From Meridianimarinicoccus sp044221805 (lineage in GTDB: Bacteria; Pseudomonadota; Alphaproteobacteria; Rhodobacterales; Rhodobacteraceae), in assembly GCA_044221805.1 (NCBI GenBank), contig JBGAOK010000003.1:14815-78814 (forward strand): DNA of 64,000 nt, given 5' to 3'. This document shows, one piece after another, positions 16,618 to 24,947 of the stretch. Position numbers and translations under genes: made by a program. Below the pieces are notes generated by a model. The model was given only the letters and a program-made list of their open reading frames with translations. It was not told the DNA's origin and did no database searches. The first letter of the stretch is position 1. Each line of letters begins with the position of its first letter.

Positions 16618-16644
16618 GGATTTTGCTGCGGTGCAGAAAAATCC
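16618..16644. promoter_or_regulatory. PhaR operator candidate upstream of phaP
   Basis: A perfect CTGC-GGT-GCAG palindrome at 16626-16636 is embedded in a longer inverted repeat with 12-nt arms (11 of 12 pair). CTGC-N3-GCAG is the site reported for Rhodobacter sphaeroides PhaR (from memory). It lies about 100 bp before phaP, as expected for phasin repression when no PHA is present. Confidence 0.7.
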
Positions 16645-16737
16645 TTGCTTCGCCGCGTCGCGGAGAGCATACTGCGCTCAGATCAGAAGGGCGCAGAGAA
16701 CACGGTTCGCCCGCGCCACCGAAACCAGGAGAAGACG

Positions 16738-17193
16738 ATGGCCGCCACCAAGCCGAGCGACATGACCAAGATGCTCCAGGAGATGATGGGTGCGTTTCCG
16801 GTCGACACCAAAGCCATGCAGGACGCCTTCAAGACCTCGGCGACGCTGAGCGAGAAGATGTCGAAGGTGGTGCTCGAAGCCGCCGACAAATCGACCGAGA
16901 TCTCGTCGAAGTGGACCAAGGAAGTCCTGGCCAAGCTGTCGGACGTGACCACCGTGAAGGAAGAGCCCGCCGACTACGGCAAGGCTGTGACCGAATTCGC
17001 CTCGGTTCAGGCCGAACTGACCTCGGAAGCCCTGGCCGCCTTCGCCGAAGTGGCCAAGAAGGTTCAGATGGAGACCGTCGAACTGATGCTGGCCGCCGGC
17101 AAGGACATCAGCGAGGACGCGACCGCCGCCGTGAAGAAGGCGACCGCCGACCTGACCACCGCTGCCAAGAAAGCGACCACCGTCGTCAAGTGA
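16738..17193 (+). CDS. phaP: Phasin (PHA granule coat protein)
   Basis: A 151-residue, Ala/Lys-rich, almost fully helical protein that coats PHA granules. The start MAATKPSDMTKMLQEMMGAFPVDTKAMQDAFKTSATLSEK and the charged heptad-like C-terminus ending TTAAKKATTVVK are typical of Rhodobacterales phasins. Start 16738 is preceded by CAGGAG; an in-frame ATG far upstream belongs to the intergenic region. It has its own promoter region with a PhaR operator and a strong terminator after it. Confidence 0.92.
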   Translation: MAATKPSDMTKMLQEMMGAFPVDTKAMQDAFKTSATLSEKMSKVVLEAADKSTEISSKWTKEVLAKLSDVTTVKEEPADYGKAVTEFASVQAELTSEALAAFAEVAKKVQMETVELMLAAGKDISEDATAAVKKATADLTTAAKKATTVVK

Positions 17194-17260
17194 TCCCCTC
17201 TCGCGAGGGTCAGAACTACGGTCGGTGATCGCCTCCTCCCCCCATTGACACCGACCATAG

Positions 17261-17288
17261 GAGCGGGCGCGAGCCCGCTCTTTTCTTT
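17261..17288 (+). terminator. Rho-independent terminator after phaP
   Basis: GAGCGGGC-GCGA-GCCCGCTC is a perfect 8-bp stem with a 4-nt loop, followed directly by TTTTCTTTT. It isolates phaP, whose transcript is usually very abundant, from phaR. Confidence 0.93.
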
Positions 17289-17307
17289 TGTTCCGCGGTC
17301 GCTTACT

Positions 17308-17318
17308 CTGCGTCGCAG
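17308..17318. promoter_or_regulatory. PhaR operator candidate upstream of phaR
   Basis: CTGC-GTC-GCAG is a perfect palindrome 22 bp before the phaR start. It has the same form as the site upstream of phaP, so PhaR probably represses its own gene. Confidence 0.7.
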
Positions 17319-17340
17319 CGGGCCTGTCGGAGGATATGCG

Positions 17341-17931
17341 GTGGCGGACAACGAGAAACCCCTGTTGATCAAGAGGTATGCCAGCCGCCGGCTGTACAAC
17401 ACCGAGACCAGCGACTACGTGACGCTCGAGGACATCGCGGGGTTCATTCGCAAGGGCCGCGAGGTGAAGATCGTCGACCTGAAAAGCGGCGACGACCTGA
17501 CCCGCCAGTATCTGCTGCAGATCGTGGCGGAACACGAAAGCCGGGGTGAAAGCGTCCTGCCGATCGCGGTCCTGACCGATCTGGTGCGCAGCTACACCAG
17601 CCATGCCCAGTCGGTGGTGCCCCAGTTCCTGGCCATGTCGTTCGAGATGCTGCGCGACAGCCAGTCGAAGCTGATGGAGAACTTCGCCTCGATGTCCAAC
17701 ATGCCGGGCTTCGACGCGATGACCCGGCAGCAGAAGAATTTCCTCGCCACGCTGGTGCCGGGCTGGCGCCAGATCACCGGCGAAGACCGCCGCGAGGAGG
17801 AGGAGAAGGTGGTGGCAGTCGAGCCCGTCGCCCCGGCCAAGGACCTCAGCGCGGACGAGAAGCAGGAACTGGACGAGATCCGCCAGCAGCTTTCCGAGCT
17901 GAAGGAGAAGATGGCCCGCCTCGGTCAGTGA
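17341..17931 (+). CDS. phaR: PHA synthesis repressor PhaR
   Basis: A 196-residue regulator that binds DNA, PHA and granules, derepressing phaP when polymer is made. The N-terminal PHB accumulation regulatory domain is clear (LLIKRYASRRLYNTETSDYVTLEDIAGFIRKGREVKIVDLKSGDDLTRQ, residues 7-55). The C-terminus is an acidic, probably coiled-coil tail. The start is GTG at 17341 with GGAGG 7 nt upstream. A PhaR-type palindrome in its own leader supports autoregulation. Confidence 0.95.
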   Translation: MADNEKPLLIKRYASRRLYNTETSDYVTLEDIAGFIRKGREVKIVDLKSGDDLTRQYLLQIVAEHESRGESVLPIAVLTDLVRSYTSHAQSVVPQFLAMSFEMLRDSQSKLMENFASMSNMPGFDAMTRQQKNFLATLVPGWRQITGEDRREEEEKVVAVEPVAPAKDLSADEKQELDEIRQQLSELKEKMARLGQ

Positions 17932-18007
17932 GCGCCGGCCGACCCGGAGTGGGGTTGCGGCCGCTAGGTTCCCGGCCGGCGAGCGGCTGGCAACCGTCCC
18001 GCACGAT

Positions 18008-18037
18008 GCCGAGCCGCGTCAACGCCACCGGCTCGGC
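18008..18037. terminator. Hairpin between convergent phaR and DegT-type gene
   Basis: GCCGAGCCG and CGGCTCGGC form a perfect 9-bp stem with a 12-nt loop in the 121-bp gap between two convergent genes. There is no T run, so termination is plausible but not certain. Confidence 0.5.
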
Positions 18038-18052
18038 GAGGGCGCGCGGCGC

Positions 18053-19252
18053 TCAGGTGCCGTAGGCGCGCGGGCGCTTGACACCTTCGGCCGCAAGGAT
18101 GAGCGCGCCGGCGATGCTGTCGGTTTCGGCAGGCGTCAGCCGCGCCGGCAGCCGCAGGTCGCAGGTGCGCATCAGCATGGCGCGGGTGCGCGGCAGGTCG
18201 GGGACCTCGCCCAGGAAGCGCCAATTCCAGAACGCGCGGGCGTTGTCCGGGCTCATCCCGAAGATCTGCACGGTCACACCGCGGGCCGTGGCCGCGGCAA
18301 GGAAATCCGCCGCTTCGGCATCGGTGAATCCGCGCAGCGAGAACTGCAGCGAATCCGGCGCGCGCACTTCCTTCGGCAGCGCCGCGGGAAGATGGAACCA
18401 GGGTGTCGCGGCCAGGTCCGCCGCCACCCGGTCGTGGTTCGCCCGCCCCTGTGCCACCCGGTGATCCAGATCGTCCAGTTGCGCCCGCAGCACCGCGGCA
18501 GCCAGATTGGCCATCCGCATGTTGTAGAGCGGCAGCCGGTTCTGCCAGCGCGCCATCACTGCCGGGTCGAGCCCGTGCTTCTTCCAGTTGTGTTCATAGG
18601 CACCCGACATGATCACCGCGCGGGCGATCAGATCGGGTTCGTCGCTGACCAGCATCCCGCCTTCGCCGGCATTCAGCATCTTGTAGGACTGGAACGAGAA
18701 GCAGCCGATCCGCCCCAGCGTGCCGATCGGTCGTTCGGCCCAGGTGGTGCCCAGGGAATGGGCGGCGTCCTCGATCACCGGCAGGCCACGTGCCCCGGCA
18801 AGGGCAAGGATCGCATCCATGTCCGAGGTGTGGCCGCGCATGTGGCTGATCATCACCGCCCCGGCGCCATCCAGCTTGACAGCGAAATCGTCCAGATCGA
18901 TCCGCAGGTCCGCGCCCACCTCGACCAGCACCGGCACGCAGTCGGCGTGGATCACCGCCGATGGCACTGCGGCGAAGGTGAAGGCCGGGACCAGCACCCG
19001 GGTGCCCCGCGGCAGGTCCAGCGCCTTCAGCGCCAGAAACAGCGCGGCCGAGCAGGACGACACCGCCAGCGCATGGCGGCTGCCGATCTTAGCAGCGAAT
19101 TCGCGCTCCAGCGCGGCAACGGGCGCGTCCTCGCTGGTATAGCGAAACAGGTCGCCGGTTTCGAACAGAGCGGCCAGAGCCGCGCGCGCGACCTCGGGGA
19201 TCGGCTCGGCGGCATGGACGTCGGGCATCCCGGGCACGGCTGGCACAGTCAT
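18053..19252 (-). CDS. DegT/DnrJ/EryC1/StrS-type PLP aminotransferase
   Basis: A 399-residue fold-type I aminotransferase of the sugar-aminotransferase superfamily. Visible are SSCSAALFLALKALDL (cofactor phosphate site), VIEDAAHSLG with the PLP-contacting aspartate (162), and the Schiff-base lysine in FSFQSYKMLNAGEGG (191). No sugar-nucleotide genes are nearby, so the substrate is unknown. Start MTVPAVPGMPDV at 19252 has GGAAAG upstream. A 16-bp near-palindrome lies about 55 bp before the start. Confidence 0.88.
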   Translation of the reverse strand: MTVPAVPGMPDVHAAEPIPEVARAALAALFETGDLFRYTSEDAPVAALEREFAAKIGSRHALAVSSCSAALFLALKALDLPRGTRVLVPAFTFAAVPSAVIHADCVPVLVEVGADLRIDLDDFAVKLDGAGAVMISHMRGHTSDMDAILALAGARGLPVIEDAAHSLGTTWAERPIGTLGRIGCFSFQSYKMLNAGEGGMLVSDEPDLIARAVIMSGAYEHNWKKHGLDPAVMARWQNRLPLYNMRMANLAAAVLRAQLDDLDHRVAQGRANHDRVAADLAATPWFHLPAALPKEVRAPDSLQFSLRGFTDAEAADFLAAATARGVTVQIFGMSPDNARAFWNWRFLGEVPDLPRTRAMLMRTCDLRLPARLTPAETDSIAGALILAAEGVKRPRAYGT

Positions 19253-19305
19253 TCTTTCCGCTCTCGTAAACATGCATCTACAGCAGACCCGTATAGCAAG
19301 CATCA

Positions 19306-19321
19306 TGACAGACGTGTGTCA
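19306..19321. promoter_or_regulatory. 16-bp near-palindromic operator candidate
   Basis: TGACAGACGTGTGTCA is a palindrome with a single mismatched pair, in the 102-bp gap upstream of the DegT-type gene and just downstream of the PuuB-like gene. The form suits a dimeric regulator; which one is unknown. Confidence 0.4.
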
Positions 19322-19354
19322 AACCCGTGCCCGGCCCCCGTCCGTGGCCTGCGC

Positions 19355-20659
19355 TCAGAGCCTGAGCCGGTCGCGCAGCGCGTACCAGGTCATCGCCAGC
19401 ACCAGCAGCGGGCTGCGCAGGTGGGCGCCGCCGGGGAAGGGGGGCACCGGCAGGTTGTCCATCAGGTCGAAGCGCTCGGGCCGCCCGGCGATCGCATGGG
19501 CGAGGATCTCGCCCGCCAGCGTCGCCAGCGCGACGCCGTGGCCGGAATAACCCGACGCGGTCCAGATCCCTTCGCGCGGGCGGGCGAAGAACGGCAGACG
19601 CGATCGGGTGATCGCCAGCGTGCCGCCCCAGGCATGGCTGATCGCCACCCCGGCCAACTGGGGATAGACCTTCAGGAGCGGCCGGCGCACCAGTCCGGCG
19701 ATGTCCTTCGGGAAGCGGTAGCCATAGGTCTCGCCGCCGCCGAACAGCAGCCGTCCGTCCGGCGACTTGCGCCAGTAGTTCACCACGAAGCGCGAATCCG
19801 CCACGGCGATGTCGCGGGGCAGGATCTCGGGCGCGATGTCGGTGATCGGCTCGGTGGCGATGATGAAGTTGTTGATCGGCATCACCCGCCGGGCGATCCG
19901 CCGGTCGAGCCCGGCCAGATAACCGTCGCAGGCGACAATGACGTGATCCGCCGCGACGCTGCCCCGGGCGGTCTCGACCTTCGGCTTGCGGCCCGGCAGG
20001 ATGCGGGTGACTTCCGACCCCTCGTGCAGCACCGCGCCGGACCACAGCGCCGCCCGCGCCAGACCCAGGGCGAAGGCCAGCGGGTTCATGTGCCCCGCGC
20101 CCCAGTCGATCACGCCGCCGGAATAGGCGCGCGACCCGGTTTCCCGGGCGATGCCGTCGCGGTCGAGCAGTTCCAGCTTGTCGTAGCCGTAGATCTTCGC
20201 CAGATGCCGCGCCTCGGCGAGGTTCCGGGCGGCATCCCGCCCGGTCACGTCGGCATGGGCCACCCCGTCGCGCCAGTCGCAGTCGATGCCGTATTCGGTG
20301 ATGAGGGTCCGCACCTTGGCCTTTGCCGCCTCGCCCAGCACCCAGAGCCGGCGGGCATAGTCCTTGCCCAGCATGGATTCCAGCGCCGGTTGGCCCAGCC
20401 GCTGGCCCGACCCGACCTGACCGCCGTTCCGGCCCGAGGCGCCGAAGCCGACCCGGTGCGCCTCCACCAGCCGGACCGAGAACCCCTCGCGCGCCAGATG
20501 CAGCGCCGTCGACAGGCCGGTATAGCCGCCGCCGATCACGCAGATGTCGGCGGTCACGTCGCCCTCCAGCGCTGCCAGACGCGGCAGTTGCGGCGTGGTC
20601 TCGGCGTACCAGCTCTCGGGGTATTTCCCGGGCTCGTCGTTGAGGTGCAGCAGGCTCAT
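19355..20659 (-). CDS. puuB: FAD-dependent oxidoreductase, gamma-glutamylputrescine oxidase-like
   Basis: A 434-residue DAO-family flavoprotein. The N-terminal dinucleotide-binding motif is ICVIGGGYTGLSTALHLAREG, followed by GASGRNGGQVGSGQR, typical of PuuB/OrdL proteins that oxidise N-gamma-glutamyl-putrescine or similar amines to the aldehyde with release of peroxide and ammonia. The C-terminal FAD contact is GYSGHGVALATLAGE. Start 20659 overlaps the stop of the upstream ligase gene by ATGA. It is the last gene of the minus-strand polyamine catabolic operon. The substrate assignment rests on context. Confidence 0.85.
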   Translation of the reverse strand: MSLLHLNDEPGKYPESWYAETTPQLPRLAALEGDVTADICVIGGGYTGLSTALHLAREGFSVRLVEAHRVGFGASGRNGGQVGSGQRLGQPALESMLGKDYARRLWVLGEAAKAKVRTLITEYGIDCDWRDGVAHADVTGRDAARNLAEARHLAKIYGYDKLELLDRDGIARETGSRAYSGGVIDWGAGHMNPLAFALGLARAALWSGAVLHEGSEVTRILPGRKPKVETARGSVAADHVIVACDGYLAGLDRRIARRVMPINNFIIATEPITDIAPEILPRDIAVADSRFVVNYWRKSPDGRLLFGGGETYGYRFPKDIAGLVRRPLLKVYPQLAGVAISHAWGGTLAITRSRLPFFARPREGIWTASGYSGHGVALATLAGEILAHAIAGRPERFDLMDNLPVPPFPGGAHLRSPLLVLAMTWYALRDRLRL

Positions 20660-22014
20660 ACGTTCAGGAGCAGGTGCTCCCTTTCCCAGGGCGAGATCAC
20701 CTGCAGGAACTCGGCATATTCCGTCCGCTTCACCACCTCGTAGGCGCGGCAGAAATCCACCCCCAGCAGGTCGCGCAGGCCCTGCGCCTCCTCGAACAGG
20801 TCCAGCGCCGAGAACAGGTCCCACGGCATGTCCGGGTCGGCCTCGTAGGCGTTGCCGGTCACCATGGGGCGCGGATCCTTCGCCTCGATCAGGCCCAGCA
20901 GGCCGCAGGCCAGCGAGGCGGCAAGCCCCAGATAGGGGTTGCAGTCCATCCCGATCAGCCGGTTCTCGATCCGCCGGGACTCGGTGTCCGAGATCGGCAC
21001 CCGGATGCCCGTGGTGCGGTTGTCATAGCCCCATTCCAGGTTGATCGGTGCCGAATGGTCCGGGACATAGCGGCGATAGGAGTTCACATAGGGCGCCAGG
21101 ATCGGCATCGCCTTCGGCAGGTGGTTCTGCAGCCCGGCGATGAAATGCAGGAACTCGGGCGCCGCGCTGCCGTCGGGAAGCGAGAATATGTTGCGCCCGG
21201 TGCTGGCGGACAGGATCGAATGGTGCACATGCATCGCCGAACCGGGTTCGTCCTCGATCGGCTTGGCCATGAAGGTGGCGAAGCAGTTGTGCCTGAGCGC
21301 GGCCTCGCGGATCAGCCGCTTGAAGAAGAACACCTCGTCGGCCAGCAGCACCGGATCGCCATGGCGCAGGTTGATCTCGACCTGCCCGGTGCCGCCTTCC
21401 TGGGTGATGCCGTCGATCTCGAAGCCTTGTGCCTCGGCGAAGTCGTAGATGTCGTCGATGACGGGGCCGTATTCGTCCACCGCCGACAGCGAATAGGCCT
21501 GCCGCGCCGCCGCGGGCCGACCGGTGCGGCCCAGCATCGGCTCGATGGCGCGGGCCGGGTCGGTGTTGCGGGCGACGAAGAAGAACTCCATCTCGGGCGC
21601 CACAACCGGCTTCAGCCCGCGCGCCTCATAGGCGGCAAGCACGCGCTTGAGCACGTTGCGCGGCGCGAAGGGCACCGGGGTTCCGTCCGGGCGATAGGCG
21701 TCGTGGATCACCTGAAGGGTCCAGTCCGCCGTCCAGGGCGCGGCGGTGGCGGTCGAGAAGTCGGGGCGCAGGATCATGTCCGGCTCGGTCACCCCGGTCT
21801 GCCCGGCGGGTTCGCCCCAGCCGCCGGCGATGGTCTGGAAGAAGATCGTCTCGGGCAGGTAGAAATGGGTCTGCTGGGCGAATTTCGCCGCCGGCATCGC
21901 CTTGCCGCGGGCGATGCCGGGCAGGTCCGAGACAATGCATTCCACCTCGTCCAGCCGCCGGCCGGAGAGATAGCGCTGCGCGGCTTCCGGGATCTGGCTC
22001 AGCCAGTCAGCCAT
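20656..22014 (-). CDS. puuA: Glutamine synthetase-like gamma-glutamyl-polyamine ligase
   Basis: A 452-residue glutamine-synthetase-fold ligase. It carries the beta-grasp and catalytic regions of the family: APEMEFFFVARN (metal-binding glutamate), GGTGQVEINLRHGDP, the histidine segment EDEPGSAMHVHHSIL, and RRYVPDHSAPINLEWGYDNRTTGIRVP. PuuA-type enzymes join glutamate to putrescine using ATP. It overlaps the amidotransferase gene upstream by 8 bp and the oxidase gene downstream by 4 bp. A second, different GS-like protein is encoded upstream in the same operon, so the two probably act on different amines. Confidence 0.85.
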   Translation of the reverse strand: MADWLSQIPEAAQRYLSGRRLDEVECIVSDLPGIARGKAMPAAKFAQQTHFYLPETIFFQTIAGGWGEPAGQTGVTEPDMILRPDFSTATAAPWTADWTLQVIHDAYRPDGTPVPFAPRNVLKRVLAAYEARGLKPVVAPEMEFFFVARNTDPARAIEPMLGRTGRPAAARQAYSLSAVDEYGPVIDDIYDFAEAQGFEIDGITQEGGTGQVEINLRHGDPVLLADEVFFFKRLIREAALRHNCFATFMAKPIEDEPGSAMHVHHSILSASTGRNIFSLPDGSAAPEFLHFIAGLQNHLPKAMPILAPYVNSYRRYVPDHSAPINLEWGYDNRTTGIRVPISDTESRRIENRLIGMDCNPYLGLAASLACGLLGLIEAKDPRPMVTGNAYEADPDMPWDLFSALDLFEEAQGLRDLLGVDFCRAYEVVKRTEYAEFLQVISPWEREHLLLNV

Positions 22015-22720
22015 GACGGCGGCTCCGGTTCTCTGCCGCGGCCGCGGCGTCCAGGAAGCCGGCCAGCCAGTCCACCACCGGCGCAGTGTCGAGCGGGCGG
22101 GCGAGCCCGTCCCGCGCCCGGTCGAGCCGGTCGCCTGGATAGGCCGGGTCGTTCTGGACCAGACCCAGGAAGGCCGCGGTCACGTCATGCCCGAATTCCG
22201 GATGGGCCTGGATGGTCAGCGCGCTGTCGCCATAGCGCAGCGCCGCCGCCGGGCAGAAGGCGCTGGTGGCCACCACTTCGGCACCGGCGGGCACCTCGGT
22301 CACCTGGTCCTGGTGCCAGGCGGTCAGCGCCACCGCCCCCAGCCCGTCCACGTCATAGACGTGCCGGCCCAGCCCCCAGCCTTCCGGGGACTTCTCCACC
22401 CTCCCGCCCATGGCCTGGGCGATGATCTGGTGGCCGAAGCAGATCCCCAGCATCGGCCGCCCGGCGGCGAAGGCGGCGCGGATGAAATCCTCCAGCGGCG
22501 CGATGAAGGCGTGGTCCTCGTAGACGCCGTGCCGCGAGCCGGTCAGGATCCAGCCGTCGGCGGCTTCGGGGCCGGCGGGGAAGTCCATGTCCTTCACCCG
22601 GTAGGTGGTGAACTCCCAGCCCCGCCCGCCGAACAGGCGGGCGAACATCTCGGGATAGGTGCCGAGGGATGACGCGACCTCGGGATGGGTCGGGCCGCAT
22701 TCCAGGATGCCGATGTGCAT
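22007..22720 (-). CDS. Class I glutamine amidotransferase-like hydrolase
   Basis: A 237-residue protein with the full glutaminase triad: Cys94 in GICFGHQ, and His173 and Glu175 in AHPEFG. It resembles stand-alone GMP-synthase-like amidotransferases. Within this operon it may hydrolyse a gamma-glutamyl amide (as PuuD does for gamma-glutamyl-GABA) or feed ammonia; PuuD itself belongs to a different branch, so this is inference. Its 3' end overlaps the next gene by 8 bp. Confidence 0.85.
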   Translation of the reverse strand: MHIGILECGPTHPEVASSLGTYPEMFARLFGGRGWEFTTYRVKDMDFPAGPEAADGWILTGSRHGVYEDHAFIAPLEDFIRAAFAAGRPMLGICFGHQIIAQAMGGRVEKSPEGWGLGRHVYDVDGLGAVALTAWHQDQVTEVPAGAEVVATSAFCPAAALRYGDSALTIQAHPEFGHDVTAAFLGLVQNDPAYPGDRLDRARDGLARPLDTAPVVDWLAGFLDAAAAAENRSRRHG

Positions 22721-22777
22721 GAAAGCCTCAGTGCCGTTTGGCCGGAGGCTAGTCCTGCGGCGCCGCGGCGTCCAGTG

Positions 22778-24091
22778 TCAGACCGCCTGACAGGTCTCCA
22801 GCGCCAGCCGCGCCGGCTCCATGGCGAAGGATTTCTTCATTTCCTGCCGTTTCACCCGGGCCAGCATCTCGATCAGCAGCCGCGGGAAGATCCGCGCCAT
22901 CTTGGGCGAGCCCTCGAACCGGGTGATCGCCTCGTCCCAGTCGGTCGGCAGTTGCAGCAGGCGCTGGCCATAGGCGTTGCCGATGATCGGCTCGGGCGGC
23001 GCCACCGCGTCCTCGATCCCCATCAGCGCGGCGCCCAGAATCGCCGCCAGCACCAGATAGGGGTTGGTGTCGCCGCCGGCGAAGCGGTGCTCGACCCGGC
23101 GCGCCGCCGGGTCTCCGCCGGGAATGCGGATCGCGCAGGTGCGGTTCTCGTAGCCCCACGAGGCGCCGATCGGCGCATGGCTCAGGGGCGCCATCCGGGA
23201 ATAGCTGCCCGCATGCGGGGCGAAGACCAGCGTCGCCCCCGGCATGCCCGAGATGCAGCCGGCAACCGCCTGCCGCATCAGCGACGACCCGGCCAGCAGC
23301 CCGTTGTCGAAGATGTTCTGACGCTGAGTGTCCAGCACCGAGAAATGCACATGCATCCCGTTGCCGGCGTCCTTCTCGAAGGGTTTCGCCAGGAAGGTCG
23401 CGGTCAGCCCGTGCTTGCGCGCGGTGCCCTTGACCAGCGCCTTGAACAGCCAGGTGTCGTCGGCGATCCGCATCGCCGGGCCATGGGCAAGGTTGACCTC
23501 GAACTGGCCGATCCCGGCCTCCGACACCGCCGCCTGGGCGCGGATCCCCATCGCCTCGGCCCCGGCATAGAGATCGTCGAAGAACGGCGCGAACAGGTCC
23601 AGTTCGGCGACGTCGTTGATCCCGCCCATGTGCAGCGGCCGCCCGGTCAGCGGCGACCGGGCCGGGGCGATGGCCTCGCCGCTGTCGTCGATCAGGGTGA
23701 ATTCCAGTTCGGTCGCCGCCACCACGCGCCAGCCGCGCCGCGAGAACCCGGCCAGCACCCGGGCCAGGGCATGGCGCGGGTCGGCGTCGAAGGGGCGGCC
23801 GTCCTCGGTGAACATCCACATCGGCACCAGCGTCGCGGGCGATGCCAGCCAGGGCATCGGCACCGGCCCCCGGTCGGTGCAGCGCAGCGCGCCGTCGGCA
23901 TCGCCCGAGGTGAACACCAGCGGGCTGCCCTCGATGTCCGCGCCCCACAGGTCCAGCGAGAGCGCCGACAGCGGCATCCGGTGGCCGTAGAATTCCAGTT
24001 TGGCGGCTTCGCTGGCGGGCAGGCGCTTGCCGCGCATCATTCCGTTCAGGTCGGCGCAGGCGGTTCGCAGGCTGGGGGTCTCGATATCCAT
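22778..24091 (-). CDS. Second glutamine synthetase-like ligase
   Basis: A 437-residue glutamine-synthetase-family protein, distinct from the 452-residue one in the same operon. Seen are ATELEFTLIDDSGE, EAGIGQFEVNLAHGP, the histidine segment KDAGNGMHVHFSVLD, and MAPLSHAPIGASWGYENRTCAIRIPGGD. The start MDIETPSLRTACADLNGMMRGKRLP at 24091 matches GlnT/PuuA-like relatives; the longer open frame runs inside the permease gene and is rejected. It lies 16 bp after the HisM-like permease gene. A gamma-glutamyl-amine ligase role is likely. Confidence 0.85.
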   Translation of the reverse strand: MDIETPSLRTACADLNGMMRGKRLPASEAAKLEFYGHRMPLSALSLDLWGADIEGSPLVFTSGDADGALRCTDRGPVPMPWLASPATLVPMWMFTEDGRPFDADPRHALARVLAGFSRRGWRVVAATELEFTLIDDSGEAIAPARSPLTGRPLHMGGINDVAELDLFAPFFDDLYAGAEAMGIRAQAAVSEAGIGQFEVNLAHGPAMRIADDTWLFKALVKGTARKHGLTATFLAKPFEKDAGNGMHVHFSVLDTQRQNIFDNGLLAGSSLMRQAVAGCISGMPGATLVFAPHAGSYSRMAPLSHAPIGASWGYENRTCAIRIPGGDPAARRVEHRFAGGDTNPYLVLAAILGAALMGIEDAVAPPEPIIGNAYGQRLLQLPTDWDEAITRFEGSPKMARIFPRLLIEMLARVKRQEMKKSFAMEPARLALETCQAV

Positions 24092-24107
24092 CGTGTCTTT
24101 CGGAGGT

Positions 24108-24947
24108 TCACCGCGCGAGGGGCGCGCGCGGCCGGGTTCGGGCCGGGCTGTCGGGGGCAATGTGGCGGCAGAGCCGCCGGTTGATCGCGCCGAACAGGGT
24201 GATGACCAGAAGCGTGAGGAGGACGAAGTAGAAGGCGAAGATCGGGTAGGGAATGAACGGATCGAAGGTCTTGTCGGCGAAATAATTCGCGTAGTACAGC
24301 GCGTCGCCCTCCTGCCGCCAGGCCGGGAAGCTCGAGAAGAACACCAGCGCGGTGGCCTGGAACAGGAAGATCGCCTCGTTGGTATAGGACGGCCAGGCCA
24401 GCCGCAGCATGGTCGGGAAAGTGATGCGGCGGAACTTCCGCCAGCCGGCCAGGCCATAGGCTTCGGCGGCCTCGGTCTCGCCCCGCGGCACGGCGCGCAG
24501 CGCGCCATAGAAGATCTCGCCGGCATAGGCGGCGGTGTTCAGGAACAGGACGATCGCCGCCCCGGCCCAGGCCTTGGTCAGCCAGCTGGTCTCGACCGTC
24601 AGGGTGGTGATGCCCAGCGGGATCGCGATCCCCGACCGCGGCAGCAGCACGAAGGTTTCGTAGAACAGGAAGAACTGGATGAACAGCGGCGAGCCGCGGA
24701 ACAGGAAGGTGAACCACTCGGCCGCCTTGCGCAGCACCAGAAGGTGCGAGGTCCGCGCCAGCGCCAGCCCGATCGCCAGGAAGAACCCGAGCCCCAGCGC
24801 GACCACCCCGAAATAGATGTTCCAGATCAGGCCCGAGCCGATCAGCACGAACTGGTCGCAGACGGTGATGTCGGCCTTGGGCAGCAGCTTCTCGCCGATC
24901 CCGATCGATCGCAGCCCGTAATCCTGCAGCGTCTGGAGGCAGCTCAT
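24108..24947 (-). CDS. Polar amino-acid type ABC permease (HisM-like)
   Basis: A 279-residue inner-membrane permease with about five to six hydrophobic segments and the ABC-coupling EAA loop (ETEAAEAYGLAGWRKFRRITFP). N-terminal half: IYFGVVALGLGFFLAIGLAL; central periplasmic stretch; final helix FYFVLLTLLVITLFG. It pairs with the next permease gene, whose stop overlaps this start (ATGA). With the binding protein and ATPase it forms a complete importer, probably for a basic amino acid or polyamine-related compound. Confidence 0.9.
   Translation of the reverse strand: MSCLQTLQDYGLRSIGIGEKLLPKADITVCDQFVLIGSGLIWNIYFGVVALGLGFFLAIGLALARTSHLLVLRKAAEWFTFLFRGSPLFIQFFLFYETFVLLPRSGIAIPLGITTLTVETSWLTKAWAGAAIVLFLNTAAYAGEIFYGALRAVPRGETEAAEAYGLAGWRKFRRITFPTMLRLAWPSYTNEAIFLFQATALVFFSSFPAWRQEGDALYYANYFADKTFDPFIPYPIFAFYFVLLTLLVITLFGAINRRLCRHIAPDSPARTRPRAPLAR

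Noticed and set aside
22778..24526. A 582-codon frame as a longer version of the second GS-like ligase
   Set aside because: The upstream 145 codons lie inside the HisM-like permease gene and are Arg/Ser/Pro-rich; family similarity begins at 24091.
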